A stretch of 64,000 nucleotides of DNA, from positions 124,001 to 188,000 of the forward strand of contig CAZMNY010000006.1 in assembly GCA_964567745.1 (NCBI GenBank), in the 5' to 3' direction. Each line of letters opens with the position of its first letter. The first letter of the stretch is position 1. The notes below the pieces were generated by a model. That model made no database searches and was not told where the DNA came from. It worked only from the letters and a program-made list of their open reading frames with translations. The position numbers and the translations under genes are program-made. This stretch comes from CAZMNY01 sp964567745. Its GTDB lineage: Bacteria; Planctomycetota; Planctomycetia; Pirellulales; Pirellulaceae. Of the stretch, positions 46,930 to 56,014 are shown piece by piece.

Positions 46930-48351
46930 CCATGTCGCCCAGGCCTAACTGACCAGCACACCACGACTTCAGTCAAATCGACGGGCACACGTCCCAACAT
47001 CGTGTTGATAATGGCCGACGATATGGGATATGGAGATGTCTCGTGCAACAATCCGCAGACTAAGATTCCGACGCCGAACATTGACCGAATCGCCAATGAG
47101 GGCATTCGTTTCACCGATGCGCATTCTGGCGGGAGCTCGTGCATTCCTTCGCGGTATGCGTTGATGACGGGGCGGTTCGCCGTACGTACATCCATGTCAC
47201 TTTCGAAAGGACCGCTCATTGAAAAGAGCCGTATGACAACCGCCTCAATGCTTCGCGATCAAGGTTACGCGACGGCGATGGTTGGCAAGTGGCACTTGGG
47301 CTTCGACCCTTTTTTGCAGAACAAGCAGAGCCCAGCCGACTATTCGAACCCATTGCAAGGCGGTCCGGTCGACCGCGGATTCGACTCGTTCTTCGGCATG
47401 CACGCCTCGCTCGACCTGCCTCCCTATTTCTACATTCGCGGGCGTCGACCCGTCACGCCGCCAACGGGCGATGTGCAAGCGAACTCCAGCACGGAAGGAC
47501 CGGAAGGATGGAACAACATTCAAGGCGCGTTTTGGCGAACCGGCAAGATCTCGCCCGACCTTGAACTTGCTAAAGTGACTCCGCGTTTTTTTCAGGAAGC
47601 GGTTGACGTCATTCGCAGCCACAGCGAACACAAGAAACAAGATCAACCGCTGTTTCTTTACCTGGCATTGCCTTCTCCGCACACGCCGTGGCTGCCCTTG
47701 AAGCAATTTCAGGGGAAGAGCGGCGCAGGGATGTATGGCGACTTTGTGATGCAAGTCGACGCCGGCGTTGGGCGAGTCCTCAACGCCTTAAAGACGGCGG
47801 AGATGAACAAGAATACGTTGGTGCTTTTTTCTAGCGACAACGGCCCGGTTTGGTACGACAAAGACAGGGAGCGGTTCGGGCACGATGCAACGGGCGGGTT
47901 GCGAGGCATGAAGTTCGCCTCGTGGGAAGGCGGCCATCGAATGCCGTTTCTCGTTCGCTGGGCAGAAGGGATTTCCGAAAGCCGCACGTGCGATCAAACC
48001 GTCGTGTTCTCCGATCTCCTGGCAACACTCGCCGAATTAGTAGGACTCAAACAGATACGCGCCGGCATGGCCGAAGACAGCGTTAGCTTTCTGCCTTACC
48101 TTGTCGATGCGAAAAAGAAAACCTCGCCGCGATCGCCGATCATCCACGACCGGCGGACCATTCGTGACGGCGACTGGAAACTTATTCTGCCCAAGAGGCC
48201 CAAGCGGTCGAACAACAAGAAGGCCGTTGCCGAACTCTACAACTTGAAAGAGGACCGGGCGGAACAGAACAATCAAATCAGCGAACAGCCAGAAATCGCC
48301 CGCAAACTGAAGCAGAAACTGGACGGCTGGCTGCGCAATTCGCGCGACTAG
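46861..48351 (+). CDS. arylsulfatase-like sulfatase
   Basis: The 496-residue protein opens with the duplicated leader sequence (MIRGHHRPWRVAMVIMTTMC). The catalytic domain has LIMADDMGYGDVSCNN, active site CIPSR (Cys94), GKWHLGFDPFLQNKQ, LALPSPHTPWLP and FSSDNGPVWYDKDR, ending with IRDGDWKLILPKRPKRSNNK. Family resemblance is to arylsulfatase/galactosamine-6-sulfatase-like enzymes (same pattern as the sulfatase at 16967, FGMHASLDLPPY versus YGIAASLDMPPY). It is the third gene of the 38.5-48.4 kb unit. Confidence 0.92.
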   Translation: MIRGHHRPWRVAMVIMTTMCVLLPCRPGLTDQHTTTSVKSTGTRPNIVLIMADDMGYGDVSCNNPQTKIPTPNIDRIANEGIRFTDAHSGGSSCIPSRYALMTGRFAVRTSMSLSKGPLIEKSRMTTASMLRDQGYATAMVGKWHLGFDPFLQNKQSPADYSNPLQGGPVDRGFDSFFGMHASLDLPPYFYIRGRRPVTPPTGDVQANSSTEGPEGWNNIQGAFWRTGKISPDLELAKVTPRFFQEAVDVIRSHSEHKKQDQPLFLYLALPSPHTPWLPLKQFQGKSGAGMYGDFVMQVDAGVGRVLNALKTAEMNKNTLVLFSSDNGPVWYDKDRERFGHDATGGLRGMKFASWEGGHRMPFLVRWAEGISESRTCDQTVVFSDLLATLAELVGLKQIRAGMAEDSVSFLPYLVDAKKKTSPRSPIIHDRRTIRDGDWKLILPKRPKRSNNKKAVAELYNLKEDRAEQNNQISEQPEIARKLKQKLDGWLRNSRD

Positions 48352-48365
48352 GCTGCGCGGTTCCC

Positions 48366-49067
48366 CTAGCGTCGGCTTCGCCTTTGATCTTTGAAGTAGG
48401 CAATCACCATTTTTCGGCCCCGCTGAATCTGGTCGCTCATCAACTGCCGCGCAAGCGAAGAGTCCCTGTCTCGCAGCGATTGCAAGAGTTCAGCTTTCGA
48501 GCGACAAGTTTCGATAGCGACTTCAGCTGTCAGCATCCGCGGATCGCTGCGCTGGGATGCGAAAACGTTGCTGATGGCACGGTGTTCGTCGACGACTTTT
48601 GCGAGCAGCGGATTGCGCGAGGCCGCGATCAACAACTCATGAAACTGTTGCTCATCATCCAACCAGCGGTCGAGCAGACGCTTGTTGCTGTGCCGTTTGG
48701 GTTGCCTCTTGATTTCCTTCGCGGTTTGCTGCGCTCGATCAAGAATATCTTCCAATTCTTCGAGCTGTTCGGTGGTGATGTATCGAGCCGCTTCGGCAGC
48801 CGCGCAACTTTCCAAAGCGTCGCGCAGCACGTAGAGGTTATCTAGATCCTGACGATCCGGCTTGCGAACAAACGCCCCAGCTCCCGGGACGTGCTCAACT
48901 AATCCCTCGCTGGCGAGCCGGTGGATGGCCTCCCGCACGGGAATCACACTCACGCCGATTTCGTTCGCCAATGTCCGGTTGACGAGCCGTTTGCCTGGCG
49001 GCAATTCACCTCCGGACAGTTTCTGGCGAATGTACCGGTACGATTTTTCGGCAAGCGTTTGATCCAT
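48366..49067 (-). CDS. GntR-family (FCD) regulator of the sialic-acid locus
   Basis: The 233-residue protein has the GntR winged helix (RYIRQKLSGGELPPGKRLVN, LANEIGVSVIPVREAIHRLA) and the FCD effector domain (QQFHELLIAASRNPLLAKVV). It is divergent from the sialidase fusion gene, with a perfect 14-bp palindrome between them. In other bacteria NanR, also a GntR/FCD protein, represses sialic-acid genes and is released by Neu5Ac, so the same role is likely here. That assignment rests on position, not on residues. Confidence 0.85.
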   Translation of the reverse strand: MDQTLAEKSYRYIRQKLSGGELPPGKRLVNRTLANEIGVSVIPVREAIHRLASEGLVEHVPGAGAFVRKPDRQDLDNLYVLRDALESCAAAEAARYITTEQLEELEDILDRAQQTAKEIKRQPKRHSNKRLLDRWLDDEQQFHELLIAASRNPLLAKVVDEHRAISNVFASQRSDPRMLTAEVAIETCRSKAELLQSLRDRDSSLARQLMSDQIQRGRKMVIAYFKDQRRSRR

Positions 49068-49109
49068 TTTGGCGCCCTGAGCCCATCACGAGTGAATCGA
49101 CTTGATGTT

Positions 49110-49123
49110 CATGTTATAACATG
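49110..49123. promoter_or_regulatory. 14-bp palindrome between GntR and the sialidase fusion
   Basis: CATGTTATAACATG is a perfect palindrome in the 133-bp divergent gap, 42 bp before the GntR start (49067) and 77 bp before the chosen fusion start. It has the GT...AC plan of GntR/FCD operators and could block both promoters. Confidence 0.6.
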
Positions 49124-49200
49124 CAATAACAAATGATACAATGTGCTCAGCAACGGCCGGGTCGGGACAAACGCTCGTGGCATTAGGGAGCAATCAACGT

Positions 49201-52200
49201 ATGCGACTTTCGACAACTTCAATGAGAGCGGCGGCCGTTGGCCTGTTCGCCGCCCTGGCCCTTTTTACGTGCGCCTCGCAGGCGTTCGCCATGCGCTCGA
49301 ACGCGCGTGCCGAAGCGCCGCCAAACGTACTGTTCATCGCGGTTGATGACCTGCGTCCCGAACTGCGATGTTACGGCTCGCAACACGTTCATTCGCCGAA
49401 CCTGGATCGATTCGCGGCGACCGCCGTTCGGTTCGACCGAGCCTACTGCCAGCAGTCGGTCTGCAATCCGTCTCGCACGAGTCTGATGACGGGGCTCCGA
49501 CCTGACACCACGGGCGTGATCGGCAACCATTCGCATTTTCGCGCCCAGCTCCCTGAAGTGGTGACTCTACCGCAACACTTCAAGAATCACGGCTACCACA
49601 CGGCGGCCATCGGCAAGTTGTATCACGGCGTGTTTCCCGACGGAGCGAGCAGAACCAAGTGGGACACGATGGGCGACCCGCAAAGCTGGTCGGTCCCCGC
49701 GATTCGATTCGGCCCGAGATACTATTACACCGAAGAAGGCGTTGCCGCGGCCAAGGCGACTTATCGACGAGTCTACAAGCCGAAGAGCCCGGGCCCCAAC
49801 GACTGGACGACGAAACTCGTCTTCGGTCCGGCCACCGAATCGCCCGACGTTCCTGACTCGACCTTGTACGATGGTCACGTTGGCGATGCCGCGATCGAGG
49901 CGTTGCGAAAACTCAGCTCGAATCCCGAGCAACCTTTCTTTCTAGCTGTCGGCTTTATCAAACCGCACTCACCTTTCATCGCACCAAAGAAATATTTCGA
50001 ACTCTACGACAACGTCGCGATCGCCGCCAACTCAACAACGCTGCCCAGCGGAGCGCCCTCATTCGCCGGGCATGGATCGGGCGAGCTGAGGCGGTACACG
50101 GATCAGCCGGCGCGGGGCCATATCTCCGAGGCGAATCAGCGGCGAGTGCGTCATGCGTATTATGCCTGCATCAGTTACATCGACGCGCAAGTTGGCCGCG
50201 TGCTCGACGAACTCGACCGTCTCGACCTCGCGCAAAATACGATCGTCAGCCTGTATGGAGACCACGGCTATCACCTTGGCGAGCAAGGCTTGTGGGGCAA
50301 GACCACCAACTACGAACTCGACACACGTGTGCCGTTGTTGATTCGCGCGCCCGCCATGAAGTCCGCAGGCAAAGCGTCAAACTCACTTGTCGAACTTGTC
50401 GATCTTTACCCGACACTGGCCGACCTTGCCGGTCTTCCGGTCGGCGATCACCTGGAGGGCAAGAGTCTCTCCGCGATGCTCGATGATCCGACAAAAAGGG
50501 TGAAGGACGCCGCGCTCAGCCAATACCCGCGAGGGGGCGGACTGATGGGCTATTCCATGCGAACGTCTTCGCACCGGCTAACTCACTGGATTCATCGAGC
50601 CACGGGAAAAATCGAGAAAACGGAGCTGTACGAATATGGCGAGGGTTTGATCGAAACGAAAAACATCGCAGACTCTTCGCGGCAATTGGTTCGAGACTTG
50701 ACGAAGCAGTTCGCATCGTTGTCGCCAAACAGCTTTGCTCCAACCAGCAATGTTCGCAGCAAGAAGAGAATCAAGATCGCCTGCGTGGGCGACAGCATCA
50801 CTTATGGGTACGGTATTAAAGATCGCGAGGCGAACGCTTTCCCCTCGCTGCTGCAAAAGATGCTCGGCGACGATTACCAGGTTGGCAACTTCGGATACAA
50901 CGGCGCGACTCTACTAAAGAAAGGGCACAAGCCGTATTGGGAGAGGGAGCCGTTCCCGAAGTCGCTTAAATTTCAACCTGACGTCGTTGTCATCAATCTC
51001 GGCGCCAACGATGCCGTCGACTCAAATTGGGAGCACTCGGCGGAGTTTCCCATGGACTACACATCGCTCATCGCCAAGTACCGAAGTCTCGCGTCGCAGC
51101 CGGTCGTGCACGTTTGTGAGATCCTGCCGATCTTCCCAAACCACTCGAAATACCACGAATGTGTCGCCAACCGCAAGTCGATGACGGTCATGATTCGCGA
51201 AGTCGCCAAGACGTCGAAGGCCGCTTTCATTGACCTCCATTCGCCGTTTGCCGGCCGACAAGCGTTGTTTCCCGACGGCCTTCACCCAAACGAAGAAGGC
51301 GCGATCTTGCTGGCTCGGCAAGTCTACACGGCGATCACTGGCAAAGCGCCGCCGGCAGCAACCCGTTCCGCGCCGCCTCAATTTGCGGCCAAGAACGGCA
51401 CTAGTTTCGAAGAATCTCCTGCTGGCCCTTTCAAGACGCTCAACACCCAAATAGGCGATTGGAAAACGGTAATCGGTACGGCCTTAGTCGACAACAAACA
51501 TGCGACGACCGGACGAAAGTGTTTGCAGTTGACTGGGGGGCGAAAAACCACGGTCGAGTTGCAATTGAAGGACCGCCTCGACAGCAAGGGTAACCTGATG
51601 TTTCGCGCGGAACGCTGGACGAAACGCGAGCCGTTTTCTTTTCGCATCGAGAAACGGACGGCCGGCAAATGGACTGAAATCTATAACGGCGACAAGAAGA
51701 TTCGCGTCGGACGACCATTTCTTACAACCGTCGATGTGGAGCTCGACGACGCCAAAATAACCGCGCTGAGATTCTCGGCTACGAGCCCGCCGAACACCGG
51801 GATCCTGATCGACGATCTTAAAATCGCACCAGCTCAGCCTCAACAAATCACAGCCGTTGAGGTCGTGCCGTTTGCCCTGCCAGCGCTTGTCGGAAACGAA
51901 CAGAGCCCGCTGCTGAAGTTGAAGATCGTGACGGCCGGACGACTCAACCCGATCTCGTTGAGCGAAGTACGAGCGACGCTGACCGGCGACTCCGATCCGG
52001 CCGATGTCGCCAGTCTTCAGGCGTTCTACGGCGGTTCGAACAGCCGCTTCACAACCGCCGAACCGTTCGGTTCAGCGACGAAGCCAGAAGATGAGATTGC
52101 ATTCCAAGGCCAGCAAACTCTGGCCGAAGGCGCGAACTATGTTTGGCTCAGTTGTCGGCTGAGCGAAAAAGCGAACATCGACAACCGACTTGGCCTCATC

Positions 52201-54978
52201 GGCCGGACGCTCAAGTTCTCCAACGGCAAGACGATTGAGCTCACCCCACAGCCATCGATTCAGCAACTGGGAGTTCGCGTTCGCAGCGGGGGCGACGATG
52301 GCGTTCATACGTATCGAATCCCCGGTCTGGCGACGACGACGAAGGGTTCGTTGATTGCGGTGTACGACGTTCGCCGACGCGGCGGCGGCGACCTTCCGGG
52401 CGACATCGACGTGGGCATGTCTCGGTCTACCGATGGAGGCCGAACATGGCAGCCCATGAAGATCATCATGGACATGGGCAACGATCCCCGTTTCCGCTAC
52501 GACGGGATCGGAGACCCAGCCGTACTGGTGGACAAAGTCTCCGGAACACTCTGGTGCGCGGCGACGTGGAGTCATGGCAATCGCTCCTGGCGAGGTTCGC
52601 AACCTGGACTAGAACCGATCGACACGGGGCAGTTCATTCTCGTCCGAAGCGATGACGACGGCGTCACATGGTCGGAGCCAATCAACATCACGAAGCAAGT
52701 AAAGAAGCCTCAGTGGAGTTTCATTTTACAGGGACCCGGCAAAGGGATCACGATGTCCGACGGCGCCATCGTCTTCCCCGCTCAGTACCAGGATCCGCCG
52801 CACCGAACAGATCGACGAGCGAACCGCTTACCCCACTCGACATTCATCTTCAGTCGCGATCACGGAAAAACGTGGAAGACAGCGACAGGTGCCTGGGACG
52901 ACACGACGGAGTCTCAGATAGTCGAACTCTCCGACGGACAGCTGATGATCAATTGCCGCAACAATCGCACGGCGAGACGCGCGATCATGACGACGTCGGA
53001 CATGGGCAAGACGTGGAATGAGCACCCGACACACAATAGGGCGCTGATTGAGCCTGGCGCGTGTATGGCCAGCCTGATCAATGTGGGGCGTGAACTGAGT
53101 CAGCGCGGGCTCGCCATTAAGTGGCCAAACCAAAAGCGACGCGCGAGTGATTCGGCTGCCGACAACAGGTTCTTATTATTCTCCAACCCGGATTCGCTTC
53201 GCGGCCGAAATCATATCACGATCAAAGCGTCACTCGACGGCGGGCTGACTTGGCCGGCGGAGCACCAGCTGTTGCTCGACGAACAAAACAGTGCCGGCTA
53301 TTCATGCATGACGATGATCGATTCCGAAACCGTCGGCATTATCTATGAAGGCAGTCAGGCTCATATGACTTTTCAGCGAGTCAAGATTGCTGACATCCTC
53401 AATCCCCCGAAGGGCCAGAAGACGAAGAACCCAGCGCAAGTTGCCGCGACCACGAGCGCCGCCGACCGTTCGCGCGATGAGTTCGGAATCGCTCGAGTTT
53501 TCGGCGACCACATGGTGCTGCAAGCTCATCAACCGATCCGAATCTGGGGGCGAGCGAAGCAGGGCGACGAGGTTCACGTTGCGTTGGGCGTCCATGCCGG
53601 GACGACGTGGGCGTCACAAGACGGGCGCTGGCAGATCGAGCTTGCGGCCCAGCCATACAGGTCCGCGCCTCAGACGTTGCGAGCGACGTCAGGCGATAAA
53701 GTCGACTCGATCCGTGATGTCTTGGTCGGCGAAGTTTGGCTATGCGCGGGGCAGTCGAACATGGAATGGCCGCTCAGCAAGTCCGCTCGGGGTGGTGAGG
53801 CGATTGAAGCATCCAATGATCGCCAACTGCGGCTAATGAATTTTGCTGGCGCGGCGCGTGGCGGATCCGGCGTCTACACTCAGGCGATGCTCGATCGACT
53901 TCAGCCGGAGAGGTTTAGCGAAGGACTTTGGGAAGTCTCAAGCTCGAAGTCGTCACCAAAGTTTTCAGCCGTCGGTTTCTACTTTGGACGCGCACTTCGA
54001 GAGAAACTCGATTGCCCCGTCGGGATGATCAATGTATCGATTGGCGGGACACCCATCGAAGCGTGGGTCAGCTCGCAAGTTCTCGCCGGGCACCCGACCC
54101 TTGCGAAGATGCTAAATGGCAACTGGCTGGAGAACGCCGCTTTGGACACATGGTGCAAGAACCGAGCGACATCCAATCTCAAACGCGGGCTGTCGGGTGA
54201 GCTGGATCTTCCTGGCGATCAATTCGGACCGCACCACTCGTTCAAGCCGGGCTTCATGTACGAAGCGGCGGTCAAACCGTTCACGCCGTTGTCGATACGA
54301 GGCGTGCTCTGGTATCAGGGGGAATCGAATGGCGACACGGTAAGGAGAACGCGTCAGTACGACGCCGCGTTTCCATTGTTGGTGCGGAGTTGGCGAGCTG
54401 CGTTTCGCAACGAGCAGATGTCGATCGCCTTTGTGCAGCTGCCGGCGATGGGGCGCGCCAACTGGCCCGTGTTTCGAGAATATCAGCGGCGCAGCCTGGC
54501 TCGGCTAGACAACGTCGGCATGGCGATCACGATCGATACCGGCGATGTGCGCAACGTGCATCCAAGTGCGAAGCGGCCCGTCGGCCAACGGCTTGCTCAA
54601 TGGGCGCTGGCAACCACGTACGATCGAATGGGACCATCGATGGGGCCTTTGTATCGCTCAAAAGACACGGACGGCAATTCGCTCGTTCTGTCGTTTGACA
54701 CCGAAGGCGACAAACTCGCCTCCCACGGCGGCGGCCCGCTCAACCACTTTGAAATCGCCGGCGCGGATGGCGACTTCCATCCCGCCACAGCGCGAATCGT
54801 CGAGAATCGGATCTGGCTGAGCAGCCCAAGCGTCTCAAAGCCAGAACACGCTCGCTACGCCTGGAACGACTATCCGAATCCAAGGCCAAACCTTTTCAAC
54901 GCCAGCGGAATTCCGGCAAGCCCTTTCACGACCCAAGCTGAAATCCCGGACGGCGAACCAAGCGACCGCGCAAGATGA
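49201..54978 (+). CDS. four-enzyme secreted fusion: sulfatase, SGNH esterase, sialidase, sialate O-acetylesterase
   Basis: The ATG at 49201 (AGGGAG ahead, signal peptide MRLSTTSMRAAAVGLFAALA) is preferred to the in-frame ATG at 49141. Module 1 (40-510) is an iduronate-2-sulfatase-like sulfatase with CNPSR (Cys88) and DHGYHLGEQG. Module 2 (520-715) is an SGNH hydrolase with GDSIT (Ser532), LGANDA and DGLHP. After a beta-rich linker and a BNR-associated domain (884-1000), module 3 is a sialidase with YRIPGL (1038-1043) and five Asp boxes (TDGGRTW, DDDGVTW, RDHGKTW, SDMGKTW, LDGGLTW). Module 4 is a sialate O-acetylesterase with GQSNMEW (Ser1519), WYQGESN and a late His (VHPSAK). 1925 residues. 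Neu5Ac lyase and epimerase genes follow. Confidence 0.93.
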   Translation: MRLSTTSMRAAAVGLFAALALFTCASQAFAMRSNARAEAPPNVLFIAVDDLRPELRCYGSQHVHSPNLDRFAATAVRFDRAYCQQSVCNPSRTSLMTGLRPDTTGVIGNHSHFRAQLPEVVTLPQHFKNHGYHTAAIGKLYHGVFPDGASRTKWDTMGDPQSWSVPAIRFGPRYYYTEEGVAAAKATYRRVYKPKSPGPNDWTTKLVFGPATESPDVPDSTLYDGHVGDAAIEALRKLSSNPEQPFFLAVGFIKPHSPFIAPKKYFELYDNVAIAANSTTLPSGAPSFAGHGSGELRRYTDQPARGHISEANQRRVRHAYYACISYIDAQVGRVLDELDRLDLAQNTIVSLYGDHGYHLGEQGLWGKTTNYELDTRVPLLIRAPAMKSAGKASNSLVELVDLYPTLADLAGLPVGDHLEGKSLSAMLDDPTKRVKDAALSQYPRGGGLMGYSMRTSSHRLTHWIHRATGKIEKTELYEYGEGLIETKNIADSSRQLVRDLTKQFASLSPNSFAPTSNVRSKKRIKIACVGDSITYGYGIKDREANAFPSLLQKMLGDDYQVGNFGYNGATLLKKGHKPYWEREPFPKSLKFQPDVVVINLGANDAVDSNWEHSAEFPMDYTSLIAKYRSLASQPVVHVCEILPIFPNHSKYHECVANRKSMTVMIREVAKTSKAAFIDLHSPFAGRQALFPDGLHPNEEGAILLARQVYTAITGKAPPAATRSAPPQFAAKNGTSFEESPAGPFKTLNTQIGDWKTVIGTALVDNKHATTGRKCLQLTGGRKTTVELQLKDRLDSKGNLMFRAERWTKREPFSFRIEKRTAGKWTEIYNGDKKIRVGRPFLTTVDVELDDAKITALRFSATSPPNTGILIDDLKIAPAQPQQITAVEVVPFALPALVGNEQSPLLKLKIVTAGRLNPISLSEVRATLTGDSDPADVASLQAFYGGSNSRFTTAEPFGSATKPEDEIAFQGQQTLAEGANYVWLSCRLSEKANIDNRLGLIGRTLKFSNGKTIELTPQPSIQQLGVRVRSGGDDGVHTYRIPGLATTTKGSLIAVYDVRRRGGGDLPGDIDVGMSRSTDGGRTWQPMKIIMDMGNDPRFRYDGIGDPAVLVDKVSGTLWCAATWSHGNRSWRGSQPGLEPIDTGQFILVRSDDDGVTWSEPINITKQVKKPQWSFILQGPGKGITMSDGAIVFPAQYQDPPHRTDRRANRLPHSTFIFSRDHGKTWKTATGAWDDTTESQIVELSDGQLMINCRNNRTARRAIMTTSDMGKTWNEHPTHNRALIEPGACMASLINVGRELSQRGLAIKWPNQKRRASDSAADNRFLLFSNPDSLRGRNHITIKASLDGGLTWPAEHQLLLDEQNSAGYSCMTMIDSETVGIIYEGSQAHMTFQRVKIADILNPPKGQKTKNPAQVAATTSAADRSRDEFGIARVFGDHMVLQAHQPIRIWGRAKQGDEVHVALGVHAGTTWASQDGRWQIELAAQPYRSAPQTLRATSGDKVDSIRDVLVGEVWLCAGQSNMEWPLSKSARGGEAIEASNDRQLRLMNFAGAARGGSGVYTQAMLDRLQPERFSEGLWEVSSSKSSPKFSAVGFYFGRALREKLDCPVGMINVSIGGTPIEAWVSSQVLAGHPTLAKMLNGNWLENAALDTWCKNRATSNLKRGLSGELDLPGDQFGPHHSFKPGFMYEAAVKPFTPLSIRGVLWYQGESNGDTVRRTRQYDAAFPLLVRSWRAAFRNEQMSIAFVQLPAMGRANWPVFREYQRRSLARLDNVGMAITIDTGDVRNVHPSAKRPVGQRLAQWALATTYDRMGPSMGPLYRSKDTDGNSLVLSFDTEGDKLASHGGGPLNHFEIAGADGDFHPATARIVENRIWLSSPSVSKPEHARYAWNDYPNPRPNLFNASGIPASPFTTQAEIPDGEPSDRAR

Positions 54979-55039
54979 TCACACGAACTAGCGCAAAGTT
55001 GTCTAGAAGAACATTGGCTGAATTAAGGAAATAGATCGA

Positions 55040-55981
55040 GTGAAAACGAGAAAACTTGAAGGTCTCATCGCGGCCACCTACACGCCACTAAACGAAAACG
55101 GATCGGTCAACCTCGACGCGATGCCTAGTATGGTAGAGCACTTGCTGAGCTGTGGCGTGAGCGGCATTTACATTTGCGGAAGCACGGGCGAGGGCATGTC
55201 GCTTTCGAGCGACGAAAGGAAGGCGATCGCCAAGGCCTACGTCGAAGCGACCAATCTGCGAGCGCCGGTCATTGTTCAAGTCGGCCACAACAGTCTCGCC
55301 GAAGCGCGGCAGTTGGCAGAGCACGCTCAGCGGATCGGAGCCGACGCGATTTCAGCCACCTGCCCTTCTTATTTTAAAGTGGCGGACGCTTCGACATTGA
55401 CCGAATGTATGGCGGAACTCGCGGCCGGTGCCCCCGACCTGCCTTTCTACTATTATCACATTCCCGTTCTGACCGGCTCCACCCTCGACGTAGTCGAATT
55501 CCTCAGCCGCGCCGGTGATCGAATCGCGAATCTTGCCGGCCTCAAGTACACCGATACGAAACTTCACGAGTTTCAAACGTGCCTCGAACTCGATAATGGC
55601 AGATTCGATGTCCTTTGGGGTTGTGACGAAATGCTGCTCGGCGCGCTTGCCACCGGAGCTCGCGGAGCCATCGGCAGCACGTACAATATTGCCGCGCCGC
55701 TGTATCATAAAATCATTTCCGAATTCGAATCGGGTAATCTGGAAGCAGCTCGCGCGCTGCAGTCGCAGAGCATCAAGATGATTCGCACGCTCGCATCTTT
55801 TCCGTTTCATCCGGCGATGAAAGAGGTCTTGGGAATGTTGGGACTGCCGTGCGGACCGTGCCGGTTGCCGCAGCGCCGGCTCGCCTACGACGAAGTAAAC
55901 TTGTTGCGAGGCCAATTGAACGAAATTGGCTTCTTCGAGTCGTCGAGTTCAGCTATCAGCGCGAGCGACGAGCCGGGATAA
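55040..55981 (+). CDS. nanA: N-acetylneuraminate lyase
   Basis: The 313-residue protein is a DapA-superfamily aldolase with the neuraminate-lyase pattern. GSTGEG binds the carboxylate, YYYHIPVLTG carries the catalytic Tyr and the subgroup mark (DapA has a different block), and LAGLKYTD carries the Schiff-base Lys. The start is a GTG at 55040, with AAGGA upstream. It is cytoplasmic and would split Neu5Ac into pyruvate and N-acetylmannosamine. It follows the sialidase fusion by 61 bp, and the epimerase that would use ManNAc is downstream. DHDPS and KDG aldolase were considered and fit less well. Confidence 0.9.
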   Translation: MKTRKLEGLIAATYTPLNENGSVNLDAMPSMVEHLLSCGVSGIYICGSTGEGMSLSSDERKAIAKAYVEATNLRAPVIVQVGHNSLAEARQLAEHAQRIGADAISATCPSYFKVADASTLTECMAELAAGAPDLPFYYYHIPVLTGSTLDVVEFLSRAGDRIANLAGLKYTDTKLHEFQTCLELDNGRFDVLWGCDEMLLGALATGARGAIGSTYNIAAPLYHKIISEFESGNLEAARALQSQSIKMIRTLASFPFHPAMKEVLGMLGLPCGPCRLPQRRLAYDEVNLLRGQLNEIGFFESSSSAISASDEPG

Positions 55982-56014
55982 GACCACGCGACTGTCTGGA
56001 AAGGCACTGGAAAG

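Noticed and set aside
49141..49200. Upstream in-frame ATG for the sialidase fusion
   Set aside because: It adds 20 residues ahead of a complete signal peptide; the internal ATG has a better ribosome site.
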